Shown here: positions 50,327 to 58,146 of the stretch, in pieces
Layout: every line of letters begins with the position of its first letter
How positions within the stretch are numbered: the first letter of the stretch is position 1
Assembly (NCBI RefSeq): GCF_003339585.1
Contig: NZ_QPKF01000001.1
Location: 1,178,001 to 1,242,000 of the forward strand
Length of the DNA: 64,000 nt
Direction of reading: 5' to 3'
Source: Exiguobacterium sp. RIT594
GTDB taxonomy: Bacteria > Bacillota > Bacilli > Exiguobacteriales > Exiguobacteriaceae
Made by a program: the position numbers and the translations under genes
Notes under the pieces: generated by a model
What the model was told of the DNA's origin: nothing
The model's input: only the letters and a program-made list of their open reading frames with translations
Database searches by the model: none

Positions 50327-50418
50327 ATTTTTTTCTTGCTTTCTTATTGGCTGTCCCTTAATATCAACTGTAATCATTTTCTATATATTCAAAAAACATT
50401 CAGAAGGAGTGATGGCGC

Positions 50419-51654
50419 ATGCGTAGAACGTGGAAACACCCTGCTTTGTTGTTATCAAGCGTCGGCATCTCCAATCTCGGGGCGTGGGTGTATTTCATCG
50501 CTCTGAACCTGATTGTCCTTGACCGGACGAATTCAGCGTTCGCCGTCTCGATTCTCTACATGCTCGTCCCGATTGCCGCCCTGTTATCGAGTTTCTGGTC
50601 CGGCACGGTCATCGATCGTGTCGACAAACGGAATTTGATGGTCTTGCTTGATCTGTCCCGGGCTGTCTTGATTGCCGTCTTACCGTGGATCGATTCGTTA
50701 TTCGTCCTGTATACACTGGTTTTCTTCATCAATATCGGCAGCTCGTTGTTTGAATCGGCTTCGCTGATCTACATGACGAAACTCGTCTCGAAAAACAACC
50801 GTCAACGGTTTAATGCGTTAAAAAATTTCATTCAATCCTGTGGCTTCATTCTCGGACCGACGATTGCCGGTCTCTTATTCCTCGTCGGTTCCCCGACGTT
50901 CGCCATCTATCTGAATGCCGGTGCCCTCGTTCTGTCGGCCCTGATTTTGTTTTCTCTGCCGGATATCGAAAAACAAGCTACAATCACCGGTGCCGAGCGG
51001 CTCAGTTTCAGTCTAATCGTCTCGGACTGGAAAGAAACGCTCCGTTATGCGCATAAGCATCGCTACATCACGCTCGTCTACGCCCTGTTCTGCGTGATGA
51101 CGATTTTCATGTCCGGGCTCGATTCACTGGAAGCGACGTTTGCGACCCGTGTGCTCGATTTTTCGGAGAGTACGTACGGCTTCCTCGTCAGTATCGCCGG
51201 ACTCGGCATCATTGCCGGTTCCATCATTAACGCGACGTGTACGAAATGGCTCAGCCTGCGATTCCTGATCGGCTTCGGAGCCATTGCGACACCGGTTGGC
51301 TATCTCATCTTTGCGACGGCGACCGATTTCAGTTTCGCGGCAATCGGATTCTTCCTGCTGACGTTTGCGTTATCATTCGCGAATACCGGATTCTTATCGT
51401 TTTATCAAAACAATGTCCCGGTTTCGATCATGGGACGATTCTCCGGCGTCATCAATGTTGCCGAGTCGGTTTTGATCATCGCTCTGACGTTATCGATCGG
51501 TTTGCTCGCTGAAACCTTTTCAATCCGCTCGACTTACATCGTCTTTTCACTTGGGTTCCTAGTCATCGGCTTGATCACATTACCGGTTGTCTTCAAACGC
51601 TCAAAACAAGCGTTGTATACGATGACAGGCGAGGAAGAATCAAAGGCATCTTAA
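50419..51654 (+). CDS. MFS transporter, DHA3 (macrolide-efflux-like)
   Basis: A 411-residue twelve-helix protein. LLSSVGISNLGAWVYFIALN opens TM1, SGTVIDRVDKRNLMVLLDL follows TM2, and NNVPVSIMGRFSGVINVAES precedes TM11, the pattern of MefA/YknU-type drug exporters. AGAAGGAGTGATGGCGC supplies the ribosome site. It stands alone between two terminators; no regulator is adjacent. Confidence 0.87.
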   Translation: MRRTWKHPALLLSSVGISNLGAWVYFIALNLIVLDRTNSAFAVSILYMLVPIAALLSSFWSGTVIDRVDKRNLMVLLDLSRAVLIAVLPWIDSLFVLYTLVFFINIGSSLFESASLIYMTKLVSKNNRQRFNALKNFIQSCGFILGPTIAGLLFLVGSPTFAIYLNAGALVLSALILFSLPDIEKQATITGAERLSFSLIVSDWKETLRYAHKHRYITLVYALFCVMTIFMSGLDSLEATFATRVLDFSESTYGFLVSIAGLGIIAGSIINATCTKWLSLRFLIGFGAIATPVGYLIFATATDFSFAAIGFFLLTFALSFANTGFLSFYQNNVPVSIMGRFSGVINVAESVLIIALTLSIGLLAETFSIRSTYIVFSLGFLVIGLITLPVVFKRSKQALYTMTGEEESKAS

Positions 51655-51655
51655 C

Positions 51656-51703
51656 AAACAGCGCCAACGAGGATCTGCTCCTGGTTGTCTCTGTTTTTTT
51701 ATC
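51656..51703 (+). terminator. Imperfect intrinsic terminator
   Basis: An imperfect stem around AGGA-TCTGC-TCCT with outer AACAG/CTGTT is followed by seven T. Confidence 0.65.
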
Positions 51704-51767
51704 GTCCAGGCGACAACCGGACATGCTATAGTCAAGAAAATGGATATCCGCTGAAGGAGGGATTTAC

Positions 51768-52268
51768 ATGACGGGAATCGACTGCCTGTTGTATCTGCAT
51801 CACGAAATAGACCGGTATACCGAAACCGAATTACATTACATTTCTCAACCCGGTGTCTGGTCGCTTGGTCAAATGTATGATCATATTTTACTTGTCGCCC
51901 ATGAATATCTGGACGAAGTCGAAATCTGTGCTTCGCTGACGACCGATACAGCGGATGGTAAAACACCGTTCGGAGAAGAATTATTCCGTCAAAATGCCTT
52001 TCCACCCGTCAAGATCAGACTGCCGGACGAAATGAATGCCCCACCGGACAATACGGACAGCCGTGACCGCTTAAAACAGCGTCTGCTGGAATTGGTCAAA
52101 CGAATGGAGGACTGGTCGGAGCAACTCGATCACATCGAGCCGACACGAAAAACGAAACACGGCGGCTTCGGTTCGTTGAATGCGAAGGAATGGGTTCAAC
52201 TGATCGAGATGCACACCCGGCACCATTTCCGGCAGAAAACAGAGTTGGAACAGATTCTTCCGGATTGA
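51768..52268 (+). CDS. DinB-superfamily protein
   Basis: A 166-residue four-helix-bundle protein of the DinB/YfiT superfamily: WSLGQMYDHILLVAHEY with the first metal His (about residue 38) and WVQLIEMHTRHHFRQK with the last two near the C-terminus. Members are metal-dependent thiol or S-transferases (bacillithiol in Bacillales), many of unknown substrate. GAAGGAGGG precedes the ATG. It may be read together with the marR gene 57 bases downstream, though an operator lies between. Confidence 0.82.
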   Translation: MTGIDCLLYLHHEIDRYTETELHYISQPGVWSLGQMYDHILLVAHEYLDEVEICASLTTDTADGKTPFGEELFRQNAFPPVKIRLPDEMNAPPDNTDSRDRLKQRLLELVKRMEDWSEQLDHIEPTRKTKHGGFGSLNAKEWVQLIEMHTRHHFRQKTELEQILPD

Positions 52269-52291
52269 CGACTGATATTTCCCTATGTTAA

Positions 52292-52310
52292 TTTGTATAT
52301 GCAAATGAAA
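52292..52310. promoter_or_regulatory. MarR operator, copy 1
   Basis: TTTGTATATGCAAATGAAA, just before the marR gene. The exact reverse complement occurs at 52778-52796 before the oxidoreductase gene. Confidence 0.75.
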
Positions 52311-52324
52311 GGAGATGATTTTCG

Positions 52325-52762
52325 ATGCGTTCCGAAGAAGAAGAGGTTTTAATCCACTGTCTTTACTTCACAGCCAGTCGCTTCGCGCGAAATATCACGA
52401 AGATGGCAGAGAAGTCGTTTGACCTTGATGACTTGGCTCCCTCCTATCTCTATCTAATCATGATTGTTAAGTTCCGTCCGCGGATTACACAAAAAGAGTT
52501 GTGCCAGGAATTATCGATTGCGCCGTCGACGAGTACCCGATTCATCGATAAACTCGAGAAAAAAGGTCTTGTCCTTCGTGAAATGGATGGAAAACAATCA
52601 CTGATTTCCCTGACGCCTGAAGGTGAAGAGATTTATCGCCGATTCCGGCTTTCGTTAAAGGAATTTTTCCAGGCCTACTCGGATATTCTCGGCAAAGAGT
52701 TCAGCAAAGACTTAAGTAAGACGTTACATGAAGCGAGTAATACATTAGAAAAAGAACTCTAG
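52325..52762 (+). CDS. MarR-family transcriptional regulator
   Basis: A 145-residue MarR protein with the winged helix (ITQKELCQELSIAPSTSTRFIDKLEKKGLV in residues about 56-85; wing REMDGKQSLISLTPEGEE) and flanking dimer helices. Matching operators flank the gene, so it should repress itself and the two downstream genes. No redox cysteine is evident. Operon partners are a quinone- or flavin-type reductase and an SDR. Confidence 0.92.
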   Translation: MRSEEEEVLIHCLYFTASRFARNITKMAEKSFDLDDLAPSYLYLIMIVKFRPRITQKELCQELSIAPSTSTRFIDKLEKKGLVLREMDGKQSLISLTPEGEEIYRRFRLSLKEFFQAYSDILGKEFSKDLSKTLHEASNTLEKEL

Positions 52763-52777
52763 TTCTTTTTTTTGACC

Positions 52778-52796
52778 TTTCATTTGCATATACAAA
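52778..52796. promoter_or_regulatory. MarR operator, copy 2 (inverted)
   Basis: TTTCATTTGCATATACAAA, a 19-base exact reverse complement of copy 1, positioned before the oxidoreductase-SDR pair. Confidence 0.75.
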
Positions 52797-52823
52797 CGAA
52801 ATCCACTTATAAGGAGCCTGAAC

Positions 52824-53345
52824 ATGAAAAACACATTAATCATCGTCGCCCACCCGAATCTTGAAACTTCCATCGTCAACAAGGCATGGCGGGAACAATT
52901 GGCGAAAGAGGTAGAGGGAACAGTGCATGATCTCTACGTCAGCTATCCGGATGAAGTGATTGACGTCGAAAAAGAACAGGCGTTGCTGCTGGCACACGAC
53001 CGGATCGTCTTCCAGTTTCCGTTCTACTGGTACAGCAGTCCATCACTTTTAAAAAAATGGCAGGATGAAGTGCTTTCGTTCGGCTGGGCATACGGTCCTG
53101 GCGGGACGAAGTTGAATGGGAAAGAGTTTATGCTTGCCATCTCGACAGGAGGTCCGGCGGAAGCCTATCAAGCCGGTGGACATAACCGCTACAGCATGAG
53201 CGAACTGACACGTCCCTTCCAGGCGATGGCGAATCTGACCGGGATGCAGTTCCTGCCGTCCTTCATCGAACAGGGCGTCCGGTTCCTGTCCCCGGAACAA
53301 GTCACAGAAAGTGCTTTCCAGCTCGTCGCGCACATCAAAAAATAA
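52824..53345 (+). CDS. NAD(P)H-dependent oxidoreductase, flavodoxin-like fold (KefF/YwrO type)
   Basis: A 173-residue FMN reductase: IIVAHPNLETSIVNKAW at the N-terminus (flavin phosphate site), HDRIVFQFPFYWYSSPSLLKKW, then FGWAYGPGG and ISTGGPAEAYQAGG, all typical of the NQO1-like group that reduces quinones or nitro-aromatics. AAGGAG precedes the ATG. With a MarR operator directly upstream, induction by electrophiles or phenolic compounds is likely. Confidence 0.9.
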   Translation: MKNTLIIVAHPNLETSIVNKAWREQLAKEVEGTVHDLYVSYPDEVIDVEKEQALLLAHDRIVFQFPFYWYSSPSLLKKWQDEVLSFGWAYGPGGTKLNGKEFMLAISTGGPAEAYQAGGHNRYSMSELTRPFQAMANLTGMQFLPSFIEQGVRFLSPEQVTESAFQLVAHIKK

Positions 53346-53372
53346 AATCCCGCACAAAAAGGAGTTTTTAAT

Positions 53373-54077
53373 ATGTCCACACAGTATGCGCTCGTCACCG
53401 GTGCCAACAAAGGAATCGGTCTTGAAATCGTCCGTCAATTGGCAGAGCAGGACTATCATGTCTTTTTAGCAGCACGCGATGCAGCGAACGGTCAAGCGGC
53501 CGTCGCCTCCCTTGCCTCGGACAAAGTCACTTTCGTTCAACTCGACGTGACGGATCCGGCATCGATTGAACACGCAAAACAACAGATTCTTGCCGTGACG
53601 GACCGGTTGGATCTGTTAATCAACAATGCAGGCATCGCCCTTGATTTCGGACAACCCCCGATTACGGTCGACGTCAACGTCTTGCGCCAAATCTTTGACG
53701 TCAACTATTTCGGGACGTTCCAAGTGACACAAACATTTTATCCTCTGGTCGGGAACGGCAAGATCATCAATGTCACGACGGATATGTCGTCTCAGACTTC
53801 GTTTGATGAAGGACGGATTCATCCGCTTAACGTGTTGGGTTATAATTCTTCAAAAACCGCCCTTAACGCCATCACGCTGTCACTCGGCAAACAGTTTCAA
53901 GACAACGGACCGGAGATTTTCGGTGTAACGCCCGGATTCACGAGTACGGATCTGAACGGCAATGCACCGGGAGGCAAGACGACGGCCGAAGGAGCAGCCG
54001 TCATCGTCCGCTATGCACTTGAGGAAACGAATTACAACGGAAAAATCCTCAATGCTCAAGGGATCATGCCCTGGTAA
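53373..54077 (+). CDS. Short-chain dehydrogenase/reductase (carbonyl-reductase-like)
   Basis: A 234-residue SDR: TGANKGIGLEI near residue 9, NNAGIALDF near 88, and YNSSKTALN near 155 with catalytic Tyr and Lys; the preceding catalytic position reads TDMSSQ. The TGANKGIGLEIVRQLA opening is typical of plant and bacterial menthone- or carbonyl-reductase relatives. It follows the FMN reductase by 27 bases (AAAAGGAG before the ATG), so the MarR-controlled pair should be expressed together. Confidence 0.9.
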   Translation: MSTQYALVTGANKGIGLEIVRQLAEQDYHVFLAARDAANGQAAVASLASDKVTFVQLDVTDPASIEHAKQQILAVTDRLDLLINNAGIALDFGQPPITVDVNVLRQIFDVNYFGTFQVTQTFYPLVGNGKIINVTTDMSSQTSFDEGRIHPLNVLGYNSSKTALNAITLSLGKQFQDNGPEIFGVTPGFTSTDLNGNAPGGKTTAEGAAVIVRYALEETNYNGKILNAQGIMPW

Positions 54078-54111
54078 AAAGCTATTACTGAAAATAGTCG
54101 TTCTGTTTTGC

Positions 54112-54150
54112 AAAAACACCTCCCGATGCGATCTCCGGGAGGTGTTTTTG
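54112..54150. terminator. Strong bidirectional terminator
   Basis: AAAAACACCTCCCG pairs with CGGGAGGTGTTTTT over a 10-base loop. Confidence 0.92.
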
Positions 54151-54189
54151 AGAGCTTGCTATTTTTGACTGATAGGAGTTCGTTTCATT

Positions 54190-54711
54190 TTACAGTGTTT
54201 TCGTCAGGATCAAATCAACTTGTTCATCTTCTCCCATAAAGAACGAGTGTGCCCCTGTCTGGACGAAGCCGAAACGTTGATAAAAGCGTAATGCCCGGTG
54301 ATTTTCTTCCCACACTCCTAACCAGACTTGCTCCATCCCCTGTGCTTGAGCAACCTCGAATGTTTTCTCCAGCAACTGCTTTCCAAGACCTGTTCCCTGG
54401 TACGCCGAACGAATGTAAATTCGTTCAAGTTCCAAGGTTTTTCCTTTCATCAGCTCCGTTTGAGCGTCTCCGACATTCAGCTTTAAATAACCGGCAATTT
54501 CCTCATTACTTTTGATGAAAAAGAAAAACGAATTCGGATGTTCAAGCTCACGTGTCAATTTTTCGAGATTATAGGATTGGTTGAGATAATCCTCTAGATG
54601 CTGCGGATCATTTTGGGAACCAAACGTCTCCGAAAAAGTTTCTATGCTAACCGCTTGTAATGTTCTGACATCCTTGACGTCACAGCGGACAAACTCAATT
54701 GTTTCTTTCAT
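54190..54711 (-). CDS. paiA: Spermidine/spermine N1-acetyltransferase PaiA-like
   Basis: A 173-residue GNAT very similar to B. subtilis PaiA: LQAVSIETFSETFGSQN, SFFFFIKSNEEIAGYLKLN, LELERIYIRSAYQGTGLGKQ and the closing WLGVWEENHRALRFYQRFGF with VQTGAHSFFMGEDEQ. PaiA acetylates polyamines, which limits their toxicity. The ATG at 54711 follows AAGGAG by nine bases. It lies directly after a marR gene, whereas in B. subtilis the partner is PaiB, so regulation differs. Confidence 0.9.
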   Translation of the reverse strand: MKETIEFVRCDVKDVRTLQAVSIETFSETFGSQNDPQHLEDYLNQSYNLEKLTRELEHPNSFFFFIKSNEEIAGYLKLNVGDAQTELMKGKTLELERIYIRSAYQGTGLGKQLLEKTFEVAQAQGMEQVWLGVWEENHRALRFYQRFGFVQTGAHSFFMGEDEQVDLILTKTL

Positions 54712-54716
54712 CCTGT

Positions 54717-55178
54717 TCACTCCTTCAGATAATGTCGAGTTCCACCTTTTTTGACAAAGTCCCATTCCCGCTCGATATTTTCACGGACGCGCTCCGTCAA
54801 CTCCAGTAATTGGGCTTGTTCTTGTTCACTTAAACCAGCTAAAGCAACCCCTTTCGAATAAGCGTGTTCCTGCAGAATCACCGGACACGTTGCCTGCCCT
54901 TTTGCAGTTGCATACAGTTTTTTGATTTTTTTGTTCACGACATCTGGTCGTTTTTCGATGAATCCGGCTTTTTCTAATTTTTGAATCGATCGGGCGGCTG
55001 TCGTCCGGTCCACGAGAATCAGTTCCGCCAGTTTTTCTTGAATGATTCCTGGATTTTCACAAATCCGGACAAGATAAATGTATTGTCCTTTTGTCAGTTC
55101 CAGCTCTTTGAATTCAACATTACTGATGGAATCGAGTGCCCGTGCAATCATTCCAATTTCACGTAATAGTTCTCCCAT
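54717..55178 (-). CDS. MarR-family transcriptional regulator
   Basis: A 153-residue MarR protein: LTKGQYIYLVRICENPGIIQEKLAELILVDRTTAARSIQKLEKAGFIEKRPD, read as helix 2 to wing (about 29-80), then the dimer helices. It is five bases upstream of paiA, so the pair is one operon and the regulator may sense polyamines or a related signal. A palindrome upstream (55234-55251) is a good candidate for its operator. AAGGAGG precedes the ATG. Confidence 0.92.
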   Translation of the reverse strand: MGELLREIGMIARALDSISNVEFKELELTKGQYIYLVRICENPGIIQEKLAELILVDRTTAARSIQKLEKAGFIEKRPDVVNKKIKKLYATAKGQATCPVILQEHAYSKGVALAGLSEQEQAQLLELTERVRENIEREWDFVKKGGTRHYLKE

Positions 55179-55233
55179 GGCGCCTCCTTTTTATGTTCAC
55201 TCATAACATGCTATGAACTTATTATATTATTTT

Positions 55234-55251
55234 TTGTTGCAAATACAACAA
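55234..55251. promoter_or_regulatory. Perfect dyad TTGTTG-N6-CAACAA (candidate MarR operator)
   Basis: TTGTTG-CAAATA-CAACAA lies 56 bases before the marR-paiA operon, in the divergent gap shared with the gene at 55357. Size and spacing fit MarR sites. Confidence 0.6.
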
Positions 55252-55356
55252 AAATTCTTTACATTTGTATGTTTTTGTTAAAACACCCTGTTATCCAATT
55301 GACAAAAAGTGTATATTTAAACCATCTATTCGTTTAAAGGAGGATTTACTTCGCCC

Positions 55357-55899
55357 GTGAAATTCTTTAGATCCCCCCGGACGCCTGAATTATCATGGAT
55401 TCCGGAGCCAAACTGGCAAACCGTCTGTACTGAACGCTCCATCGACATTCAACAGCATCCGAACGAGCAGATCGTCGGACTGGCTTACAATAATCAACAG
55501 CAGGTCGTTCAAGTAACACGTAACATCCATGCACCGCTGTTCAGTTATTACGTGACGTTATTGGAAAATCGCCGCACCAACAAAACCGTTTTATCGAAAC
55601 GGTCGCATATGACGATTCAACATCTGTCGACACGACTACATGGCTCAAGTAAATTTGCCGAGTTCAGCTTGCTCGACATCCATGTCCGCGAAGAAGGACT
55701 TGGCGAACGCGGTTTACTGCTCGAATCGTTAATTCATGATATTCAACATAAATATACCCATTACCGCGTCAGTGGAGACTTTACCGCCATTTCTTACGGT
55801 GGACGCGTCTCTGCCGAATGCTTTACCCGTTACGGCTTTACGATTGAACAGGATCGGTTGATTTTGAAAAATTTTCATGACCGACTGTTCGTCAGCTAA
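55357..55899 (+). CDS. Unknown soluble protein, possibly GNAT-like at its C-terminus
   Basis: A 180-residue protein from a GTG at 55357; AAAGGAGG is about 12 bases upstream, slightly far, and no nearer start exists. Residues 110-165 (GLGERGLLLESLIHDIQHKY, and SAECFTRYGFTIEQD) resemble the acetyl-CoA loop and the last helix-strand of GNAT enzymes, but the N-terminal half does not show the fold clearly. It is followed after 23 bases by a PLDc_N membrane protein, probably in one unit. Confidence 0.6.
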   Translation: MKFFRSPRTPELSWIPEPNWQTVCTERSIDIQQHPNEQIVGLAYNNQQQVVQVTRNIHAPLFSYYVTLLENRRTNKTVLSKRSHMTIQHLSTRLHGSSKFAEFSLLDIHVREEGLGERGLLLESLIHDIQHKYTHYRVSGDFTAISYGGRVSAECFTRYGFTIEQDRLILKNFHDRLFVS

Positions 55900-55922
55900 T
55901 CATGGCTCAGGAGGTAACCGGT

Positions 55923-56144
55923 TTGGATTTAATCAACCGAAAGTGGTTCAACAATATCGTCCACCTGCTTGGATTCTTTTTAATGGTCATGGCGTATCGC
56001 GACTTATGGAAACGTCCGAAGACACGCGGTCCCAAATGGCTTTGGGGCATCCTGATTTTTCTCGTTAATTATCTTGGACCGATTTTCTATTTGGTTTGGG
56101 GACGGCATGCCCCGACACCAAAAACAGCATCGCGTGCCAACTAA
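55923..56144 (+). CDS. Small PLDc_N-domain membrane protein
   Basis: TTG start at 55923, eight bases after AGGAGG. The 73-residue protein has two helices and the signature KWLWGILIFLVNYLGPIFYLVWGR, read as LVNYLGPIFYLVWGR (about 44-58), shared with the N-terminal anchor of cardiolipin synthases and with many stand-alone Firmicute proteins. The role is unknown; it lacks the catalytic part. A terminator follows. Confidence 0.8.
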   Translation: MDLINRKWFNNIVHLLGFFLMVMAYRDLWKRPKTRGPKWLWGILIFLVNYLGPIFYLVWGRHAPTPKTASRAN

Positions 56145-56196
56145 AAAAGCCTCCTTCGTCCACCCGGTTGTCGGGTCAAACGAAGGAGGCTTTTTC
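56143..56196. terminator. Strong intrinsic terminator
   Basis: AAAAAGCCTCCTTCG pairs with CGAAGGAGGCTTTTT; a smaller ACCCG/CGGGT hairpin sits in the loop. Confidence 0.9.
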
Positions 56197-56320
56197 GTCA
56201 GGCGCAAGTGATAGGAGATCAACCGATTTTGTGTTAATTTGTATATATGAAACCGCTTGATTTGAAAACAGCGTTTCTCATTATTTTACCGTTTACACGG
56301 TGACAGAAAAGAGGGATCTG

Positions 56321-56746
56321 ATGACTTCACACCTGTCTACTCCATCCTACCGTCATTGGCAGGCCATCCAAAAACTGCATCACCGCTATATGAAGGAAGT
56401 CAATGCCGTCTTAAAAGACTGGGGCTTGTCAAAGGCACAATTTGATATGCTCGATACACTGTACCGCGAACAGAGTGCGACACAGAAATCACTCGAAACG
56501 ACACTTGAGCTGTCGAGCGGTGCCATCTCCCAAACTTTAAAAAAATTATTTGAGCAGCATCTCATTACCCGGAAGCGGATTGACCGGGAAAAACGATTGG
56601 TCCTGACACCGTCCGGTGAAACAATCGTCGAAGAGTCAACACCGCTCGTCGAAGTCATTCATGAACAGTACTTCAAACAGTTTACGATGGATGACCATGA
56701 GTCGTTTGACCGTCTGCTCCATAAGATGCAAAGTAATCATTTTTAA
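56321..56746 (+). CDS. MarR-family transcriptional regulator
   Basis: A 141-residue MarR protein: LSKAQFDMLDTLYREQSATQKSLETTLELSSGAISQTLKKLFEQHLITRKRI (about 35-86, read as helices 2-4) and the wing DREKRLVLTPSGE. The ATG at 56321 follows GAGGG by six bases; a GTG seven codons upstream is an alternative. The promoter region contains GTTAATTTGTATATATGAAA (56233 on), which shares 14 bases with the MarR operator at 52287-52300. The next gene follows closely. Confidence 0.9.
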   Translation: MTSHLSTPSYRHWQAIQKLHHRYMKEVNAVLKDWGLSKAQFDMLDTLYREQSATQKSLETTLELSSGAISQTLKKLFEQHLITRKRIDREKRLVLTPSGETIVEESTPLVEVIHEQYFKQFTMDDHESFDRLLHKMQSNHF

Positions 56747-56765
56747 TCCGGAAGGAGTCGTTCTG

Positions 56766-57095
56766 ATGATTCTTCGACATTTTACACACCGCCGCTTTTT
56801 ACCGGCCATCGTCGCCCGCGGCGGACTGTCCGTCAAGGATACAGGCGGAGATTACTTACAATTCGAATTCGATCCTCCGAGTGAGCAGCCGCAGGACGAG
56901 ACGGATACCGTTGCGCTTGACTTCGATTTCGTCAAGATGCAGGCGGCAGATATCGAAGTTTTAGAACAAGTAGAGGACGCGACATGGAACGTCGACCCTG
57001 ACTCGAGCGTCGGTCCGTCCCGCTTCGTCAAAAGCTTTTTATCGCTCGGCTACCTGACGGAGGAATCACGAGAACAGTTATCCGAGTACTATTGA
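56766..57095 (+). CDS. 109-residue acidic protein of unknown function
   Basis: The ATG at 56766 follows AAGGAG by seven bases and lies 19 bases after marR, so the pair is one unit. The N-terminus is basic (ILRHFTHRRFLPAIVARGG), the rest strongly acidic with beta-like segments (YLQFEFDPP, VALDFDFVKM) and a helical tail. No membrane segment or motif is recognised. Confidence 0.6.
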   Translation: MILRHFTHRRFLPAIVARGGLSVKDTGGDYLQFEFDPPSEQPQDETDTVALDFDFVKMQAADIEVLEQVEDATWNVDPDSSVGPSRFVKSFLSLGYLTEESREQLSEYY

Positions 57096-57127
57096 AGAAC
57101 AGGTCGACGCGACCTGTTCTTTTTTTG
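57096..57127 (+). terminator. Intrinsic terminator
   Basis: GAACAGGTC-GACGC-GACCTGTTC followed by seven T, directly after the stop codon. Confidence 0.9.
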
Positions 57128-57135
57128 TTTTACCT

Positions 57136-57495
57136 TCAGCTTCGTCGACTGTACATAAACAGCGTCACCGGGAACGTCATGACCTGAATGAACAACACAC
57201 ACAACAAAGCCGTTAGAACATCTTCGATGATTCCCCACTGCACGAGCACGACTACCGCAAACATATACACGATACTCAACGCATATGACATCTGACCGCT
57301 TTTCATCTTAATCGCTTCTTGCCGTTCGTCATGTGTCTCAGCCGCCGGGAAGACCAAATCGATCGCCAATTGACTGATTCCGACGAGGATGAGGATGATA
57401 CTGTGCGGGCTCGGTCCATCAACAAGAGTCAGGTAGGTACCGTAGACAAGTAGAATAGCGAACAGTAAACGATTAATCATCGGCATATGTTTCAT
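57136..57495 (-). CDS. Four-helix membrane protein partnered with an Xre regulator
   Basis: A 119-residue protein with four hydrophobic helices; a polar loop AAETHDERQEAIKMKSGQMSYAL lies between the second and third. The start at 57495 follows AAAGGAG and overlaps the end of the Xre gene by 23 bases. Short HTH regulators of this YozG-like kind are commonly encoded directly upstream of such membrane proteins; function is unknown. Confidence 0.7.
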   Translation of the reverse strand: MKHMPMINRLLFAILLVYGTYLTLVDGPSPHSIILILVGISQLAIDLVFPAAETHDERQEAIKMKSGQMSYALSIVYMFAVVVLVQWGIIEDVLTALLCVLFIQVMTFPVTLFMYSRRS

Positions 57496-57688
57496 CAGGC
57501 ATCGTCTCCTTTTTCTTTCGAATCGGGCAATCAAACAGCGTAGCGATTGAAAACGCCAGCTCAAGCGACGGATTATAGCGTTTTTTTTCGATGGAGATAA
57601 CCGTCTGCCTTGATACACTCAGTGCTTTAGCGAGTTTGCCTTGCGACCATTGACGGGCTTCCCGTAACACTTTCAGTCTGTTTTTCAT
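57473..57688 (-). CDS. Small Xre-family HTH regulator (YozG-like)
   Basis: A 71-residue Cro/C1-type protein: NRLKVLREARQWSQGKLAKAL, then VSRQTVISIEKKRYNPSLELAFSIA, a complete five-helix HTH domain. The ATG at 57688 follows GAGGTG by nine bases; the GTG inside that site is in frame. It overlaps the membrane protein gene downstream and probably regulates it. Confidence 0.87.
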   Translation of the reverse strand: MKNRLKVLREARQWSQGKLAKALSVSRQTVISIEKKRYNPSLELAFSIATLFDCPIRKKKETMPDETYADD

Positions 57689-57761
57689 CCCAGTCACCTC
57701 TTGCTTCCAATAATAGGTAAATCGAATCTTTGTGTCCAGTTTCCTTTACAATCAGGATAAA

Positions 57762-57794
57762 AGAAAAACCACTCAATCCGTTTGGACTGAATGG
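57762..57794 (-). terminator. Intrinsic terminator downstream of the gene at 57802
   Basis: On the minus strand ACCATTCAGTCC-AAAC-GGATTGAGTGGT (with G-U pairs) is followed by TTTTTC. Confidence 0.8.
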
Positions 57795-57801
57795 TTGATG
57801 C

Positions 57802-58041
57802 TCAAGAAGATTTAACCGGTTGACCAACAGTTTCCTGTTGCTTTTTTAAATCCTGTTTCCACCAGCCGGCGATATAAAATAAAGCAGCCATTACAAAAAA
57901 GGCCATCGGATAATAAGTCAAACTAGGCTCATGCGAAGCCTCCAATGTTAAATACATGTATCTCTCAAAGATTTTAATGACAAACAGCATGACAATCCCG
58001 ACCGCTACCGCAAGCGTACCCAACAGATAATGTTTATTCAT
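57802..58041 (-). CDS. 79-residue two-span membrane protein
   Basis: GAAGGAG is about eight bases before the ATG. Two helices (about 5-27 and 42-61) flank a loop with LEASHEPSLTYYP; the tail is polar. It is a single-gene unit. No family recognised. Confidence 0.6.
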   Translation of the reverse strand: MNKHYLLGTLAVAVGIVMLFVIKIFERYMYLTLEASHEPSLTYYPMAFFVMAALFYIAGWWKQDLKKQQETVGQPVKSS

Positions 58042-58114
58042 CCTCGTCGCTCCTTCTCCATTTTTTTAACGATACCACATCCATCCATTATTTACCTTAT
58101 AATTAAAAAGGATA

Positions 58115-58146
58115 CAAAAAAACCTCCTTACCGATGTAAAGAGGTT
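58115..58146 (-). terminator. Terminator of the nik operon
   Basis: On the minus strand AACCTC-T-TTAC-ATCG-GTAA-G-GAGGTT is followed by TTTTTTTG, one base past the nikE stop. Confidence 0.85.
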
